A program made the position numbers and the translations under genes. 64,000 bases of DNA from Planctomycetota bacterium. GTDB lineage: Bacteria > Planctomycetota > UBA8742 > UBA2392. Each line of letters opens with the position of its first letter. Positions within the stretch are counted from its first letter, which is position 1. The DNA is taken from positions 1-64,000 of the forward strand of contig JAHBXZ010000002.1 of the NCBI GenBank assembly GCA_019636215.1, read 5' to 3'. Shown in pieces: positions 24,463 through 32,892 of this stretch. The notes under the pieces are model-generated. The model searched no databases and was not told where the DNA came from. It was given only the letters and a program-made list of their open reading frames with translations.

Positions 24463-25710
24463 ATGAAACGCATTCTTCTGCTGGGCCTGCTGGGTGTGGT
24501 GGTGATTGCCGGCGTGGTGGCGCTGATGGGCGCGCTGTTCAACCCGTCGGTTCACCAGGTTGCTCCTGTGAGGCAGGGCCCGGCGATTGAGTCCGTGTAC
24601 GCCACGGGCTTTGTCGAGGCAGCCCAGCGGCGGGTGCTGCGGGCCCCGCGCGCGGCGGTGATTGACACCATCTTTGACGGCCCCGGCCAGCGCACGCTGC
24701 GCGAGGGCGACGAAGTCCGCGCCGGTCAGCCGATACTGCGCCTGCGCGATTCCACACTGGCGGCACGGCGTGCCACCGCGCAGGTAGAGGCCGACAGGCT
24801 GGCCGCGCAACTGGCCCCCGACAGCCCGTTCATCAAGGCCTGGGCCGGCCGGGTCAGTGAGGCCTCCGCCGCTGCCACCGACGCGCGCGACCGCGAAAAG
24901 CGCCTGGCCCGCCAGTTGGAGACACGCAACGTAAGCCTGGACCAGTACGAGGCCGCGCGCACCGCGGCCACCGTGGCCGAACAGCGCCGCGACGCGCTGC
25001 AGAAGGATTTCGACCAGGCCGTGGCGGACCTTGGTGCCGCGGGCAAGGCCGCAAGGTCTGCCCTGGACCAGCTGGATGCCGCCGAGCGCGACGACATGGT
25101 GGTTGCGCCGCTGGACGGCGTGATTCTGCGGCTGCCCCTGAAGGCCGGCGAGTTCGCGCCCATGGGCGCGGAACTGGCGATGGTGGGGGACCTGCGCGAG
25201 CTGATCATCGAATCAGAAGTCAACGAAGACGACATTTCGCGCGTGCGCATCGGCGCCAGCGTAATGATACGCCTGGCCGGCAACGACACGGAAAAGGTGG
25301 ACGGCGAAGTGTTTGAGGTACTGCCCGATGCCGACCGCGCCACCAAAGGCTACCTGGTCAAGGTGAGGTTTGCCGGGGCGAAGTTCACTGCCCAGCCCGG
25401 CAGCCAGCTTCGCGGCAGCACGGAACTGCCGGGCGGCGTGGTGCCGCTTTCGGGCATGACCGCCGAACTTGGCGTGATCACCCGGCGCAAGGATAACGCG
25501 CTGGTCTTCCCGCGCGCGGCGCTGACCCCCGACAACACCGTGTTTGTGGTGCGCGACGGCCGCGCCGTCGAGGCCAAGGTGGTGCTGGGCCTGATGAACT
25601 TCAGTGTCTGCGAGGCCGCGGGCGGCCTGGCCAGCGGCGACCAGGTGATTATCACGGATCTTCGCGCGCTGAAAGATGGCGCGCGCGTGCGGGTGAAGGA
25701 GGCGAAGTGA
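24463..25710 (+). CDS. HlyD-type periplasmic adaptor of an ABC exporter
   Basis: A 415-residue membrane-fusion protein. One N-terminal helix (KRILLLGLLGVVVIAGVVAL), a lipoyl-type half-motif (YATGFVEAAQRRVLRAPRAA), a long coiled-coil hairpin (about residues 105-205, for example RRATAQVEADRLAAQLAPDS and AVADLGAAGKAARSALDQLD), the second lipoyl half (VVAPLDGVILRLPLKAGEFA) and a beta-barrel with ELIIESEVNEDDISRVRIG. It would bridge the permease pair with an outer component. It overlaps the first permease by 4 bp. Confidence 0.85.
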   Translation: MKRILLLGLLGVVVIAGVVALMGALFNPSVHQVAPVRQGPAIESVYATGFVEAAQRRVLRAPRAAVIDTIFDGPGQRTLREGDEVRAGQPILRLRDSTLAARRATAQVEADRLAAQLAPDSPFIKAWAGRVSEASAAATDARDREKRLARQLETRNVSLDQYEAARTAATVAEQRRDALQKDFDQAVADLGAAGKAARSALDQLDAAERDDMVVAPLDGVILRLPLKAGEFAPMGAELAMVGDLRELIIESEVNEDDISRVRIGASVMIRLAGNDTEKVDGEVFEVLPDADRATKGYLVKVRFAGAKFTAQPGSQLRGSTELPGGVVPLSGMTAELGVITRRKDNALVFPRAALTPDNTVFVVRDGRAVEAKVVLGLMNFSVCEAAGGLASGDQVIITDLRALKDGARVRVKEAK

Positions 25711-26966
25711 GCCTTTCGCCCCTGCTGCTGATTGCGCGGCGCCACCTGTTTCACAACACGTTCCGCACGTTTGTGTCTGTGCTGGGCGTGGCGATAGGCG
25801 TGACGTTCATGATCATGCTGAGCGCGCTGATGACGGGTTTTGAGAAGAAGTTCGTCACGGAAACGATTGAGGGCAGCCCGCACATCGTAATCCACGACGA
25901 GCGCCGCCAGGATGCCGCCGAGTTCACCCAGTGGATGTCGCGTCTTTCTGGCGGCGTAGCTGCCGTGGAAGGCGCGCGTCCGCGCCAGGTGCGCCGGCGC
26001 ATCGCCAAACCCCTTGAACTTGTCGACGCACTGCGCGCCATGCCCGAAGTGCAGGCGGTGGCACCCAACGTGGTGGGCACGGCGATCATGACGTTTGGAT
26101 CGCGCGAGCGCGGCGTGGCGCTGCAGGGCATTGAGCCCGCGGCGCAGGAAGCCGTGAACGAGATTGACAAATACATCGAGGACGGCCGCATCTTTGACCT
26201 GTATTCCAGCGGCGGCGCCGTGCTGCTGGGTGCCGGCATTGCCGAAGTGCTGGGTGTGAACAAGGGCGACACCATCGGCATCAAGCTGCGCGACGGCGAC
26301 AGTCGCACACTGCGCGTGGTGGGCATCTTCCGCACCGGCGTTACCACGATTGACTACAGCCGCGCCTACACGCTGGTCAGCGTGGCGCAGCAGCTTCTGG
26401 GCCTGGGCCGCGACGTGAACCAGATTGTTGTGCGGCTGAAGGATTATGAATCGGCCCGCGAAACCGCCGCGCGCATGGAGGCCCTGGCGGGCTACCGCGC
26501 CGAAAGCTGGCAGGAGGCCAACGCAAACTTCCTGTCCATCTTTGTGATCCAGCAGGTGATTACGTACCTGGTCACGGGCGGCATCATGATTGTGGCGGCG
26601 TTCGGCATCCTGAACGTGCTGGTGATGCTGGTGATGGAGAAACTGCCCGAGATCGCCATGCTCAAATCCATGGGTTACACGCGTGGCGACATCACCATGA
26701 CCTTCCTTCTGGAAGGGCTGGCGATTGGCCTGGTGGGTGTGCTTTCGGGCTGTGTGCTGGGGTACTACCTGACAGTGTTTGTGGGCTCGCTGCCGATCCC
26801 GCAGCGCGGGCTGATCCAGAGCGAAACCCTGACCATGAACAACTCGCCCATGCTGTACCTGATTGCCGGGGTGGCGGCGCTGGTTGTGACCATGCTGGCC
26901 TCAGTGCTGCCGGCCCTGCGGGCCGGCCGGCTGGACCCCGTGGAAACCCTTCGCGGCCACGCATGA
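25707..26966 (+). CDS. ABC transporter permease, MacB/LolC-like (first)
   Basis: A 419-residue FtsX/MacB-fold permease: one N-terminal helix (TFVSVLGVAIGVTFMIMLSA), a large periplasmic domain (residues about 45-275), then three C-terminal helices (YLVTGGIMIVAAFGILNVLV, LEGLAIGLVGVLSGCVLGYY, and YLIAGVAALVVTMLASVLPA). The end reads RAGRLDPVETLRGHA, the usual P-x-x-x-L-R tail. GTG start at 25707, overlapping the adaptor. It pairs with the next gene as a heterodimer, as LolC and LolE do. Confidence 0.88.
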   Translation: MSLSPLLLIARRHLFHNTFRTFVSVLGVAIGVTFMIMLSALMTGFEKKFVTETIEGSPHIVIHDERRQDAAEFTQWMSRLSGGVAAVEGARPRQVRRRIAKPLELVDALRAMPEVQAVAPNVVGTAIMTFGSRERGVALQGIEPAAQEAVNEIDKYIEDGRIFDLYSSGGAVLLGAGIAEVLGVNKGDTIGIKLRDGDSRTLRVVGIFRTGVTTIDYSRAYTLVSVAQQLLGLGRDVNQIVVRLKDYESARETAARMEALAGYRAESWQEANANFLSIFVIQQVITYLVTGGIMIVAAFGILNVLVMLVMEKLPEIAMLKSMGYTRGDITMTFLLEGLAIGLVGVLSGCVLGYYLTVFVGSLPIPQRGLIQSETLTMNNSPMLYLIAGVAALVVTMLASVLPALRAGRLDPVETLRGHA

Positions 26967-28240
26967 GCCCGTGGCGACCATCCGTGGCCGGCGCGTTGCT
27001 GCTGCTGGTCCGGCGCCAGTTGACACACGACCTGTTCCGCACGGGCGTAAGCGTTCTGGCCGTGGCCAGCGGTGTTGTGATTGCGGTGGCTGTCAACGCG
27101 GTCATGAGCGGCTTTGACACCACGTTTGTCGGCCGCACGATTGAGGTCAGCCCGCACATTGAAGTGTTCGATGATTCGCGCCGGCAGCCCGATGAACTTG
27201 CCCTGCACCTTGGCACCCGGCGCGGCGGCATGGCCGCCGTCGAATCCAGTCGCCCCCGTGCCCGCCCGCCGCGCGTGGACCGGCCAGCCGAGACGCTGGC
27301 CTTTGTGCGCGCCATGCCCGAGGTTGCCGCTGCGGCGCCGGTCGCGGCGGGCGTGGCGCTGCTTCAGCACGGGTCGCGTGACAGCGGCTGCGACCTTCAT
27401 GGCATTGATCCGGCCGCGCAGGAACAGGTGGTCAGCATCCGCAAAGACCTGGTGGCAGGCCGGCTGGAGAACCTGTACGCCGGCAACGCGGTGATCCTGG
27501 GCGAGCAGCTTGCGCAGCGGCTTGGTGCGCTGGTGGGCGACGCCGTGACGGTGCGCTTTGGCCAGAGCCGCGCCGCGACCCTGAAGGTGGCAGGCATCCT
27601 GCGAACCGGCATTTCACTGGTGGACCAGCGCCGGGCCTACACACTGCTGCGCGATGCCCAGCGCTTTCTGGCCCTGGGTCGCGATATCAACCGCCTTGCC
27701 GTGCGCCTGCATGACACCGATAGCGCCCTGGATGTCGCCGCGCGCATCGAGGCCGCCACCGGCCGCCGCGCCGTGGGCTGGCCTGACGCCAACACCCATG
27801 TGCTTGGGCTGCTGGATACCAACAAGCTGCTGACGAAGATTGTGAGCCTGGGCGTGCTGGTAGTGGCGGCCGTGGGCATCCTCAATGTGCTGATGATGAT
27901 GGTGCTGGAGAAAACCGGCAGCATCGCGTTGTTGAAGGCTGCGGGTTACACACGCCGCGACATGCTGGCGGCATTTTTGATGCAGGGCATCGCGGTGGGG
28001 TTGATTGGCGTGTGTGTGGGTTGCGTGGCCGGTTATCACTTGGTGGAACTGGTCGGCACGATTCCCATTCCAAGGCTGGCCATGCTGGAAACCGACCGCC
28101 TGCTGGTGAACAACCTGCCGCGCCATTACCTGCTGGCGGGGGGCGTGGCGCTGGTGGTTTCGGCGCTGGCATCGGTGTTGCCGGCCTGGCGTGCAGGCGC
28201 CATGGTACCCGTAGAAATCTTCCGCAGCCGCCACCTGTAG
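26963..28240 (+). CDS. ABC transporter permease, MacB/LolE-like (second)
   Basis: A 425-residue paralogue of the previous gene with the same layout: SVLAVASGVVIAVAVNAVM helix, periplasmic domain with GIDPAAQEQV (compare GIEPAAQEAV in the first), then KIVSLGVLVVAAVGILNVLM, LMQGIAVGLIGVCVGCVAGY and LLAGGVALVVSALASVLPAW. It overlaps the first permease by 4 bp (ATGA). The two are clearly duplicated genes that have drifted apart. Confidence 0.88.
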   Translation: MSPWRPSVAGALLLLVRRQLTHDLFRTGVSVLAVASGVVIAVAVNAVMSGFDTTFVGRTIEVSPHIEVFDDSRRQPDELALHLGTRRGGMAAVESSRPRARPPRVDRPAETLAFVRAMPEVAAAAPVAAGVALLQHGSRDSGCDLHGIDPAAQEQVVSIRKDLVAGRLENLYAGNAVILGEQLAQRLGALVGDAVTVRFGQSRAATLKVAGILRTGISLVDQRRAYTLLRDAQRFLALGRDINRLAVRLHDTDSALDVAARIEAATGRRAVGWPDANTHVLGLLDTNKLLTKIVSLGVLVVAAVGILNVLMMMVLEKTGSIALLKAAGYTRRDMLAAFLMQGIAVGLIGVCVGCVAGYHLVELVGTIPIPRLAMLETDRLLVNNLPRHYLLAGGVALVVSALASVLPAWRAGAMVPVEIFRSRHL

Positions 28241-28405
28241 GTGGCAGTAACAGGAACCCGAAGCGCCAGCGAGGCCGAGTCCTGGTTGTGGCAGACTCAT
28301 GGAAGCGCACGTGGCAACGAAACCCGACCGTGCCGCCATCTGTGCTGTCGCTGGCATGGCTGGTTCGGGCTACAATCGGGGCTGATTCGGTTGCCAAGGC
28401 CTTGC
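28241..28405 (+). promoter_or_regulatory. 165-bp intergenic stretch with possible internal promoter
   Basis: It opens with a CCACC-TGTA-GGTGG hairpin overlapping the permease stop (28230-28243). At 28254-28273 is AACCCGAAGCGCCAGCGAGG, which I associate from memory with a dispersed intergenic repeat of planctomycete genomes (unverified). TACAAT at 28371-28376 is a good -10 but the -35 is weak. The ATPase gene could therefore be partly expressed on its own. Confidence 0.35.
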
Positions 28406-29167
28406 ATGATCCAGCACAACAACCGCGAAAAGGGGCGCCCGGTGCTGGAACTGCGCGGCCTTACGCGCGAACTTGGCGAAGGCGAGAACCGCGTTTCGGT
28501 GCTCAAGGGCCTGGACCTGAGCATCACCCAGGGCGAGTTCTGCGCGATTGTCGGGCCCAGCGGCAGTGGCAAGTCTACGCTGATGTACTTGATCGGCGCG
28601 CTGGACAGGCCCACAGCGGGTGAAGTGCGCATTGACGGCGCCGATACGGCGGCGCTGGCCGACCGCGACCTTGCCGAGTTGCGCAACCGCAAGCTGGGGT
28701 TCATCTTTCAATTTCACTACCTGCTGCCCGAATTCTCGGCGCTTGAGAACGTGATGATGCCGATGTTCAAATTGGGCATCCCCCGTGCCCAGGCCGCTGA
28801 AAAGGCTCACGCGCGCCTGGCGCAGCTGGGCCTTGGCGACAAGACCCACCGGGTGCCAGGGCGGCTTTCGGGCGGCGAACAGCAGCGGGTGGCGATTGCC
28901 CGGGCACTGGCCAATGACCCGCTGGTGGTGCTGGGCGACGAACCAACCGGCAACCTGGATACCCAGAACGCAGACAACGTTTTCGCAATCTTCGAAAAGC
29001 TGGTAAAAGAGCAGCACCAGACAATCGTGGTGGTGACGCACGACCTGGACATGGCAGCCAGGACGGACCGCATCATCCGCATCGTGGACGGGCTGATTGT
29101 GGACGACGGCCCGACGGCCGAGGTTTTACAGCGCCACAGGGGACAAGCGGCGACCAGGCATGACTGA
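28406..29167 (+). CDS. ABC transporter ATP-binding protein, LolD-like
   Basis: A 253-residue nucleotide-binding subunit. Walker A GPSGSGKST, Q-loop FQFHYLLPEF, signature LSGGEQQRVAIARAL, Walker B LVVLGDEPTGNLD and switch VVVTHDLDMA are intact. The N-terminus (RGLTRELGEGENRVSVLKGL) and the NLDTQNADNVFAIFEKLVKE stretch are typical of the MacB/LolD branch. I start at ATG 28406 with AAGG seven bases before it. It should power the two permeases just upstream, although it follows them rather than preceding them. It overlaps the next gene's start by 8 bp. Confidence 0.93.
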   Translation: MIQHNNREKGRPVLELRGLTRELGEGENRVSVLKGLDLSITQGEFCAIVGPSGSGKSTLMYLIGALDRPTAGEVRIDGADTAALADRDLAELRNRKLGFIFQFHYLLPEFSALENVMMPMFKLGIPRAQAAEKAHARLAQLGLGDKTHRVPGRLSGGEQQRVAIARALANDPLVVLGDEPTGNLDTQNADNVFAIFEKLVKEQHQTIVVVTHDLDMAARTDRIIRIVDGLIVDDGPTAEVLQRHRGQAATRHD

Positions 29168-31076
29168 ACCGCGCGAACAACCGCAGGACGACCCCGGCGA
29201 AAGCGTGGTGCGCCGCGTGGCGGGCACGGGCCAGCCGGGCTCGGAGTTCGACACGCGCGAAATGCCGATCCTGGCCGATATCCCGGCCGATGAAAGCGTC
29301 GTGCGCGCGGTGGTGGACCCCAGCCAGCCGGGCTCGGCCCTGCCCACTCGTGTCATGCCTCGCGACGAGTTTGAAACCATCGAACGCCGGGTGGCCGATC
29401 AACAGAGCCCGGGCTCCGACCTTCCCACGGGCTACTTCCGGCGCGAAGATTTCGAGGACCTGGAAACCCGCGAAGTGCCCGCGCTCAGCGACGAATGGCG
29501 CGACCGCGCCGGTGCCGCTGCGGCCGCCCTGGGCGAGGACGCTGAAGTCGTGGGCGAAGTCAAGGCTGCGCCTGCCTCTGCCGGCGCAGCCACAGCCTTT
29601 CCAAACGACGACACGCCTGCTGTGCGCCCGATTTACGACGCCGCCCGCAAGGCCCAGCAGGGCTGGGCGGCCCTGCGATTTGAGCAGCGCCTGCCCAAAC
29701 TGGACGCCCTGCGCGCCGAGCTGGTGATCCAGCGCAACGACTACGTGCCCACGCTGGCCACTGCCGTCGGTCGCCCGATGGTGGAGGCCCTGTGCGGCGA
29801 GTACCTGCCCGTGCTGGAAGCCCTGCGCGCGATGGAAGATGTTGTTCCGCCGCTGCTGTATGACCATTTCGGCGCGGCCTCGCCGTCCACCAGCCAGGGC
29901 GCAACCAACCTTGTGCGCAATGTGCCCTGGGGTGTGGTGCTGATCCTGACACCGTCGGACGCGCCATTTGCCCTGCCCATGGTACTGGCCTGCGACGCCC
30001 TGGCGGCGGGCAACGCCGTGGTGCTGTGTCCGGGCGAGCGCCACCCGCGCGTGGCCGAAAACCTGCGCAAGCTGTTCGTGCGCGCAGGCTTTCCGGACGG
30101 ACTGATTCAGGTGATGGGCGGCCAGTGGCGCGATCGTCGCAGCCTTGTGGAAGGCGGCCCCGACCTGGTGGTGTTTGAGGGTGTGCAGGCCGAGGCCGAC
30201 CACATCTGCCGCGCCGGCGCGGAGCACGGCTTTGGCGTGCTGGTGGGCCGTGCCACGAAGGAACTGCTTGCGGTCATGCCCGGCGCGGACATCGGCCACG
30301 CCGTGCGCGCCGCGCTGTGGGCGGCTTATGCCGGTGGCGGGTTTGCGCGCGGGCGCGTGGAGCGCATCGTGCTGCACCAGTCCATGTACGACGAATTCCG
30401 CATGCGCTTTCTGGAAGGCCTGCGCACGCTGAACAGCCACCATGCGCAGTTGGCCGCCATTGCCGATTCGCTGAACCAGGGCCGGTTCCAGAAGCTGCTT
30501 TCGGATGCCACCGACAAAGGCGCGCGTGTTACCTGGCCCGCCGGCGAGGAACCCGGCCGCTGGATTCACTGGAAGGGCGGCGTCATGGAAAACCTGCCCG
30601 ACCGCGCACTGGCCAGCACCGAACGCATGGAGGGCCCGGCCTGCGCGCTGTATCGCGCTGACGACGTCGCGGCCGAGGTTCTGCGCCTGCACCGGGTTTC
30701 GCCGGCCTCTACGCTGTCTGTGCTTGGGACACCGTCGCGGGCCGACCGCGCAGCACTGGAACAGGTGCCGGTCAGCCGCATCTGCTTTGGCGAGCCGATT
30801 CTCAACGGCGGCTCATTCACCGCACACGGGGCCGATGGCCTTGGACTGCCGCGCGGGGCATCGGGCCCGCGCATGATGCTGCGCCCGCAGGTGGTGATCG
30901 AGTCGCCCGGCGACCCGTCGCGCATAGGCTGGTTCCCGTACACCGACGACAAGGCCTATGCGCTGATGGAAGCCATCGAGGCCGAGTACCACACTGACCG
31001 GGCCAAACGCATCAAGGCCGGGCTGAAGTTCAGCCTGAACGGGCACAAGCGCCGCCTGCTGCGCGGCCAGGAATAG
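29160..31076 (+). CDS. Catalytically dead aldehyde-dehydrogenase-like protein with N-terminal repeats
   Basis: A 638-residue protein. Residues 14-93 hold three imperfect repeats of about 23 residues (ESVVRRVAGTGQPGSEF, ESVVRAVVDPSQPGSALP, ETIERRVADQQSPGSDLP). From about 165 the fold is aldehyde dehydrogenase: VPWGVVLILTPSDAPFALPM and LAAGNAVVLCPGERHPRVAE match the NAD-binding segments, but TPWN is TPSD and the KPSE lysine is Cys. The catalytic GQxC region reads AAYAGGGFARGRVERIVLHQ, with no cysteine. It is probably not an active dehydrogenase. It overlaps the ATPase gene, so it belongs to the exporter operon. Confidence 0.75.
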   Translation: MTEPREQPQDDPGESVVRRVAGTGQPGSEFDTREMPILADIPADESVVRAVVDPSQPGSALPTRVMPRDEFETIERRVADQQSPGSDLPTGYFRREDFEDLETREVPALSDEWRDRAGAAAAALGEDAEVVGEVKAAPASAGAATAFPNDDTPAVRPIYDAARKAQQGWAALRFEQRLPKLDALRAELVIQRNDYVPTLATAVGRPMVEALCGEYLPVLEALRAMEDVVPPLLYDHFGAASPSTSQGATNLVRNVPWGVVLILTPSDAPFALPMVLACDALAAGNAVVLCPGERHPRVAENLRKLFVRAGFPDGLIQVMGGQWRDRRSLVEGGPDLVVFEGVQAEADHICRAGAEHGFGVLVGRATKELLAVMPGADIGHAVRAALWAAYAGGGFARGRVERIVLHQSMYDEFRMRFLEGLRTLNSHHAQLAAIADSLNQGRFQKLLSDATDKGARVTWPAGEEPGRWIHWKGGVMENLPDRALASTERMEGPACALYRADDVAAEVLRLHRVSPASTLSVLGTPSRADRAALEQVPVSRICFGEPILNGGSFTAHGADGLGLPRGASGPRMMLRPQVVIESPGDPSRIGWFPYTDDKAYALMEAIEAEYHTDRAKRIKAGLKFSLNGHKRRLLRGQE

Positions 31077-31082
31077 GCCAAT

Positions 31083-32849
31083 CTACAACCCGCCGTAGAA
31101 AGGGCGCCGCGCGAGCTCCGCGTGCTTGGGTTGCGTGGCGTTGGGATCTGCCCGGCGCATCACGATGTAGGGACCTGCCACCACGCCATCGACCCCCTGC
31201 GAACGCCAGCTTTCGCGAACGTCGGCAGGGTTGCGCATCAGTGTACCGCGACGGTTCAGCCATGGCGCGCACAGCAGCGGTGTGCGGCCTGCGGCCTTGC
31301 GGAAATGGTTCACCAGCGAAGATGTGCTGGGGTCGGCACCGTCGGCCACCACCTGCACGGGAATTGCGCCGGAAGGATTGATGCGCCCGGGCCAGGCCTG
31401 CGGGCGGCGGCCCTTGAGCCAGTACTCGCCCACGCCGGTTTCGGGGATCTTTTCGGCGTCGACAAAATCGCGGGCGAGCTCGCTGTGCAGGTACAGCGCC
31501 GGCACTTCATGCCAGAAGACGTCGGGCCGGATCAACTGCGCGGCCGCGGCGCGAAGCTCGGGCAGGTCGCCGCGGCAAAGCAGCGACCGGCAGCCAAAGC
31601 CCTGGCGCGAAAGATCAACCCGGCCATGGATGCGCCCGATCAAGGCGCCGCCGGCAATCAGCTCGGCGGTGCGTTGTTCTACGTTCTCGGGGCGGTCCAC
31701 CCACACGCCGCCGCGGGACTCCTCCGTTCGGGCAAACTCGGCGCAGTCGCTTTCGCTGGCGTCCGTGCCCAGCCATGGCTGGCCCAGCGGCAGTACATGT
31801 TCCACGCCATACTTGGCCGCCAGGGCCATGATGGCAGCGCCCGCGGCGTTGCCGTCGTCGCGCGGCATGGGGCTGATGGAAAGCTGCCGGGTGCGCGCAT
31901 TGGCCGCAAATGCCGGGTACAGGCTGGAAAGCCCGAACAGGCTGCCGGTCAGCACAATTGCGTCACAGGCGGTCTTCAGCGCGCAACGGTCGATCCACTG
32001 GCCAAGAAAGTCTTCCAGGAACAGCCGCGTGGCCGCAGCGATGTGGTCAAAGCGGCGGCGGCGCATGTGGTTGCGCAGGAAGTCGACGCTTTCCCAGGTT
32101 TCGGGCATGTTGCCGGCGCGGCGCCAGTTCAAGGGCAGCAGCGGGTCGAACTCAAACAGCAGGGACAGGCGCTTCACCACCTTGGCGAGCTGCGGACCGC
32201 GCGCCAGGCCGCCGAGCTCCATCAGCAGGGACTCATCGCGCTCGGGCACCATGCCCAGCAGGTAGGTGACGGTTTCAAGAAAGAGCCCAAGGCTGTTGTC
32301 CTGGGGGATTGTGGCCACGCGGTCCAGGCGGCCGCCGCGGCTGACGTGCACACTGGCGGCAAGGCCGTCGCCGGCGCCTTCACAGGTCAGGATCAGCAGG
32401 CGGCCGTCGCGCGCATGGGTGCTGGCGGAGGCAAGCGCGGCCTGTGCCAGGTGGTGGTCGATGAATGTGCTGCGGTCGGCGCGCAGCCCGAGCTTGTCCA
32501 GCGGCTTCAGGCGGTCGCGCCGCGAGGGTTTGCGCGGGCCCATGCCGACGGCAGTTTTCAGCAGGCGCTTGGCGCTGGCGCGGAACGAGCCTGATTCGCT
32601 GTACTGTTTCAGCAGGTCGCGCCGCGTGCGAGGCTCGGGCAGGTGCTGGCCGGCGTAGGCAATTACGTCAATGTCTTCGCCGGCAAGGCCTTCCACGGCC
32701 AGCAGGTGATCCAGGGCCTGAAACGGAAAGCCGGTAGTTTCAAAGGGTTCTTCGTTGAAATCGGCCTCGAACGCAAGGCGGGTAAGCGCCCCATCCTGCA
32801 GAAGGGCGACACACGGGTCACGACCGTCATGGATTCCAAGCACGCGCAT
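31083..32849 (-). CDS. Divergent carbamoyltransferase (NodU/CmcH/TobZ family)
   Basis: A 588-residue protein from MRVLGIHDGRDPCVALLQDG. The N-terminal Kae1-like half has GFPFQALDHLLAVEG and the metal site IDHHLAQAALAS, where the family has HHxxH; the second His is Gln. The centre has ILTCEGAGDGLAASVHVS and ISPMPRDDGNAAGAAI. The C-terminal half has GRIHGRVDLSRQGFGCRSLL (normally G-x-x-E-x-GPRALG-x-RS) and TPLLCAPWLNRRG (normally P-x-L-x-NTSFN-x-x-G). The fold is clear but several consensus active-site residues differ. It is transcribed divergently from pdxJ. Confidence 0.8.
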   Translation of the reverse strand: MRVLGIHDGRDPCVALLQDGALTRLAFEADFNEEPFETTGFPFQALDHLLAVEGLAGEDIDVIAYAGQHLPEPRTRRDLLKQYSESGSFRASAKRLLKTAVGMGPRKPSRRDRLKPLDKLGLRADRSTFIDHHLAQAALASASTHARDGRLLILTCEGAGDGLAASVHVSRGGRLDRVATIPQDNSLGLFLETVTYLLGMVPERDESLLMELGGLARGPQLAKVVKRLSLLFEFDPLLPLNWRRAGNMPETWESVDFLRNHMRRRRFDHIAAATRLFLEDFLGQWIDRCALKTACDAIVLTGSLFGLSSLYPAFAANARTRQLSISPMPRDDGNAAGAAIMALAAKYGVEHVLPLGQPWLGTDASESDCAEFARTEESRGGVWVDRPENVEQRTAELIAGGALIGRIHGRVDLSRQGFGCRSLLCRGDLPELRAAAAQLIRPDVFWHEVPALYLHSELARDFVDAEKIPETGVGEYWLKGRRPQAWPGRINPSGAIPVQVVADGADPSTSSLVNHFRKAAGRTPLLCAPWLNRRGTLMRNPADVRESWRSQGVDGVVAGPYIVMRRADPNATQPKHAELARRPFYGGL

Positions 32850-32858
32850 GTTAGGGTG

Positions 32859-32866
32859 AGTATACT
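32859..32866. promoter_or_regulatory. Palindromic -10 shared by divergent genes
   Basis: AGTATACT reads TATACT on both strands. It lies 27 bp before the pdxJ ATG and 10 bp before the carbamoyltransferase ATG, so one of the transcripts would be nearly leaderless. The minus strand has TTCACC 17 bp away; the plus strand has no convincing -35. Confidence 0.4.
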
Positions 32867-32892
32867 GCCGATTTCCACAAGGGTGAAACATC

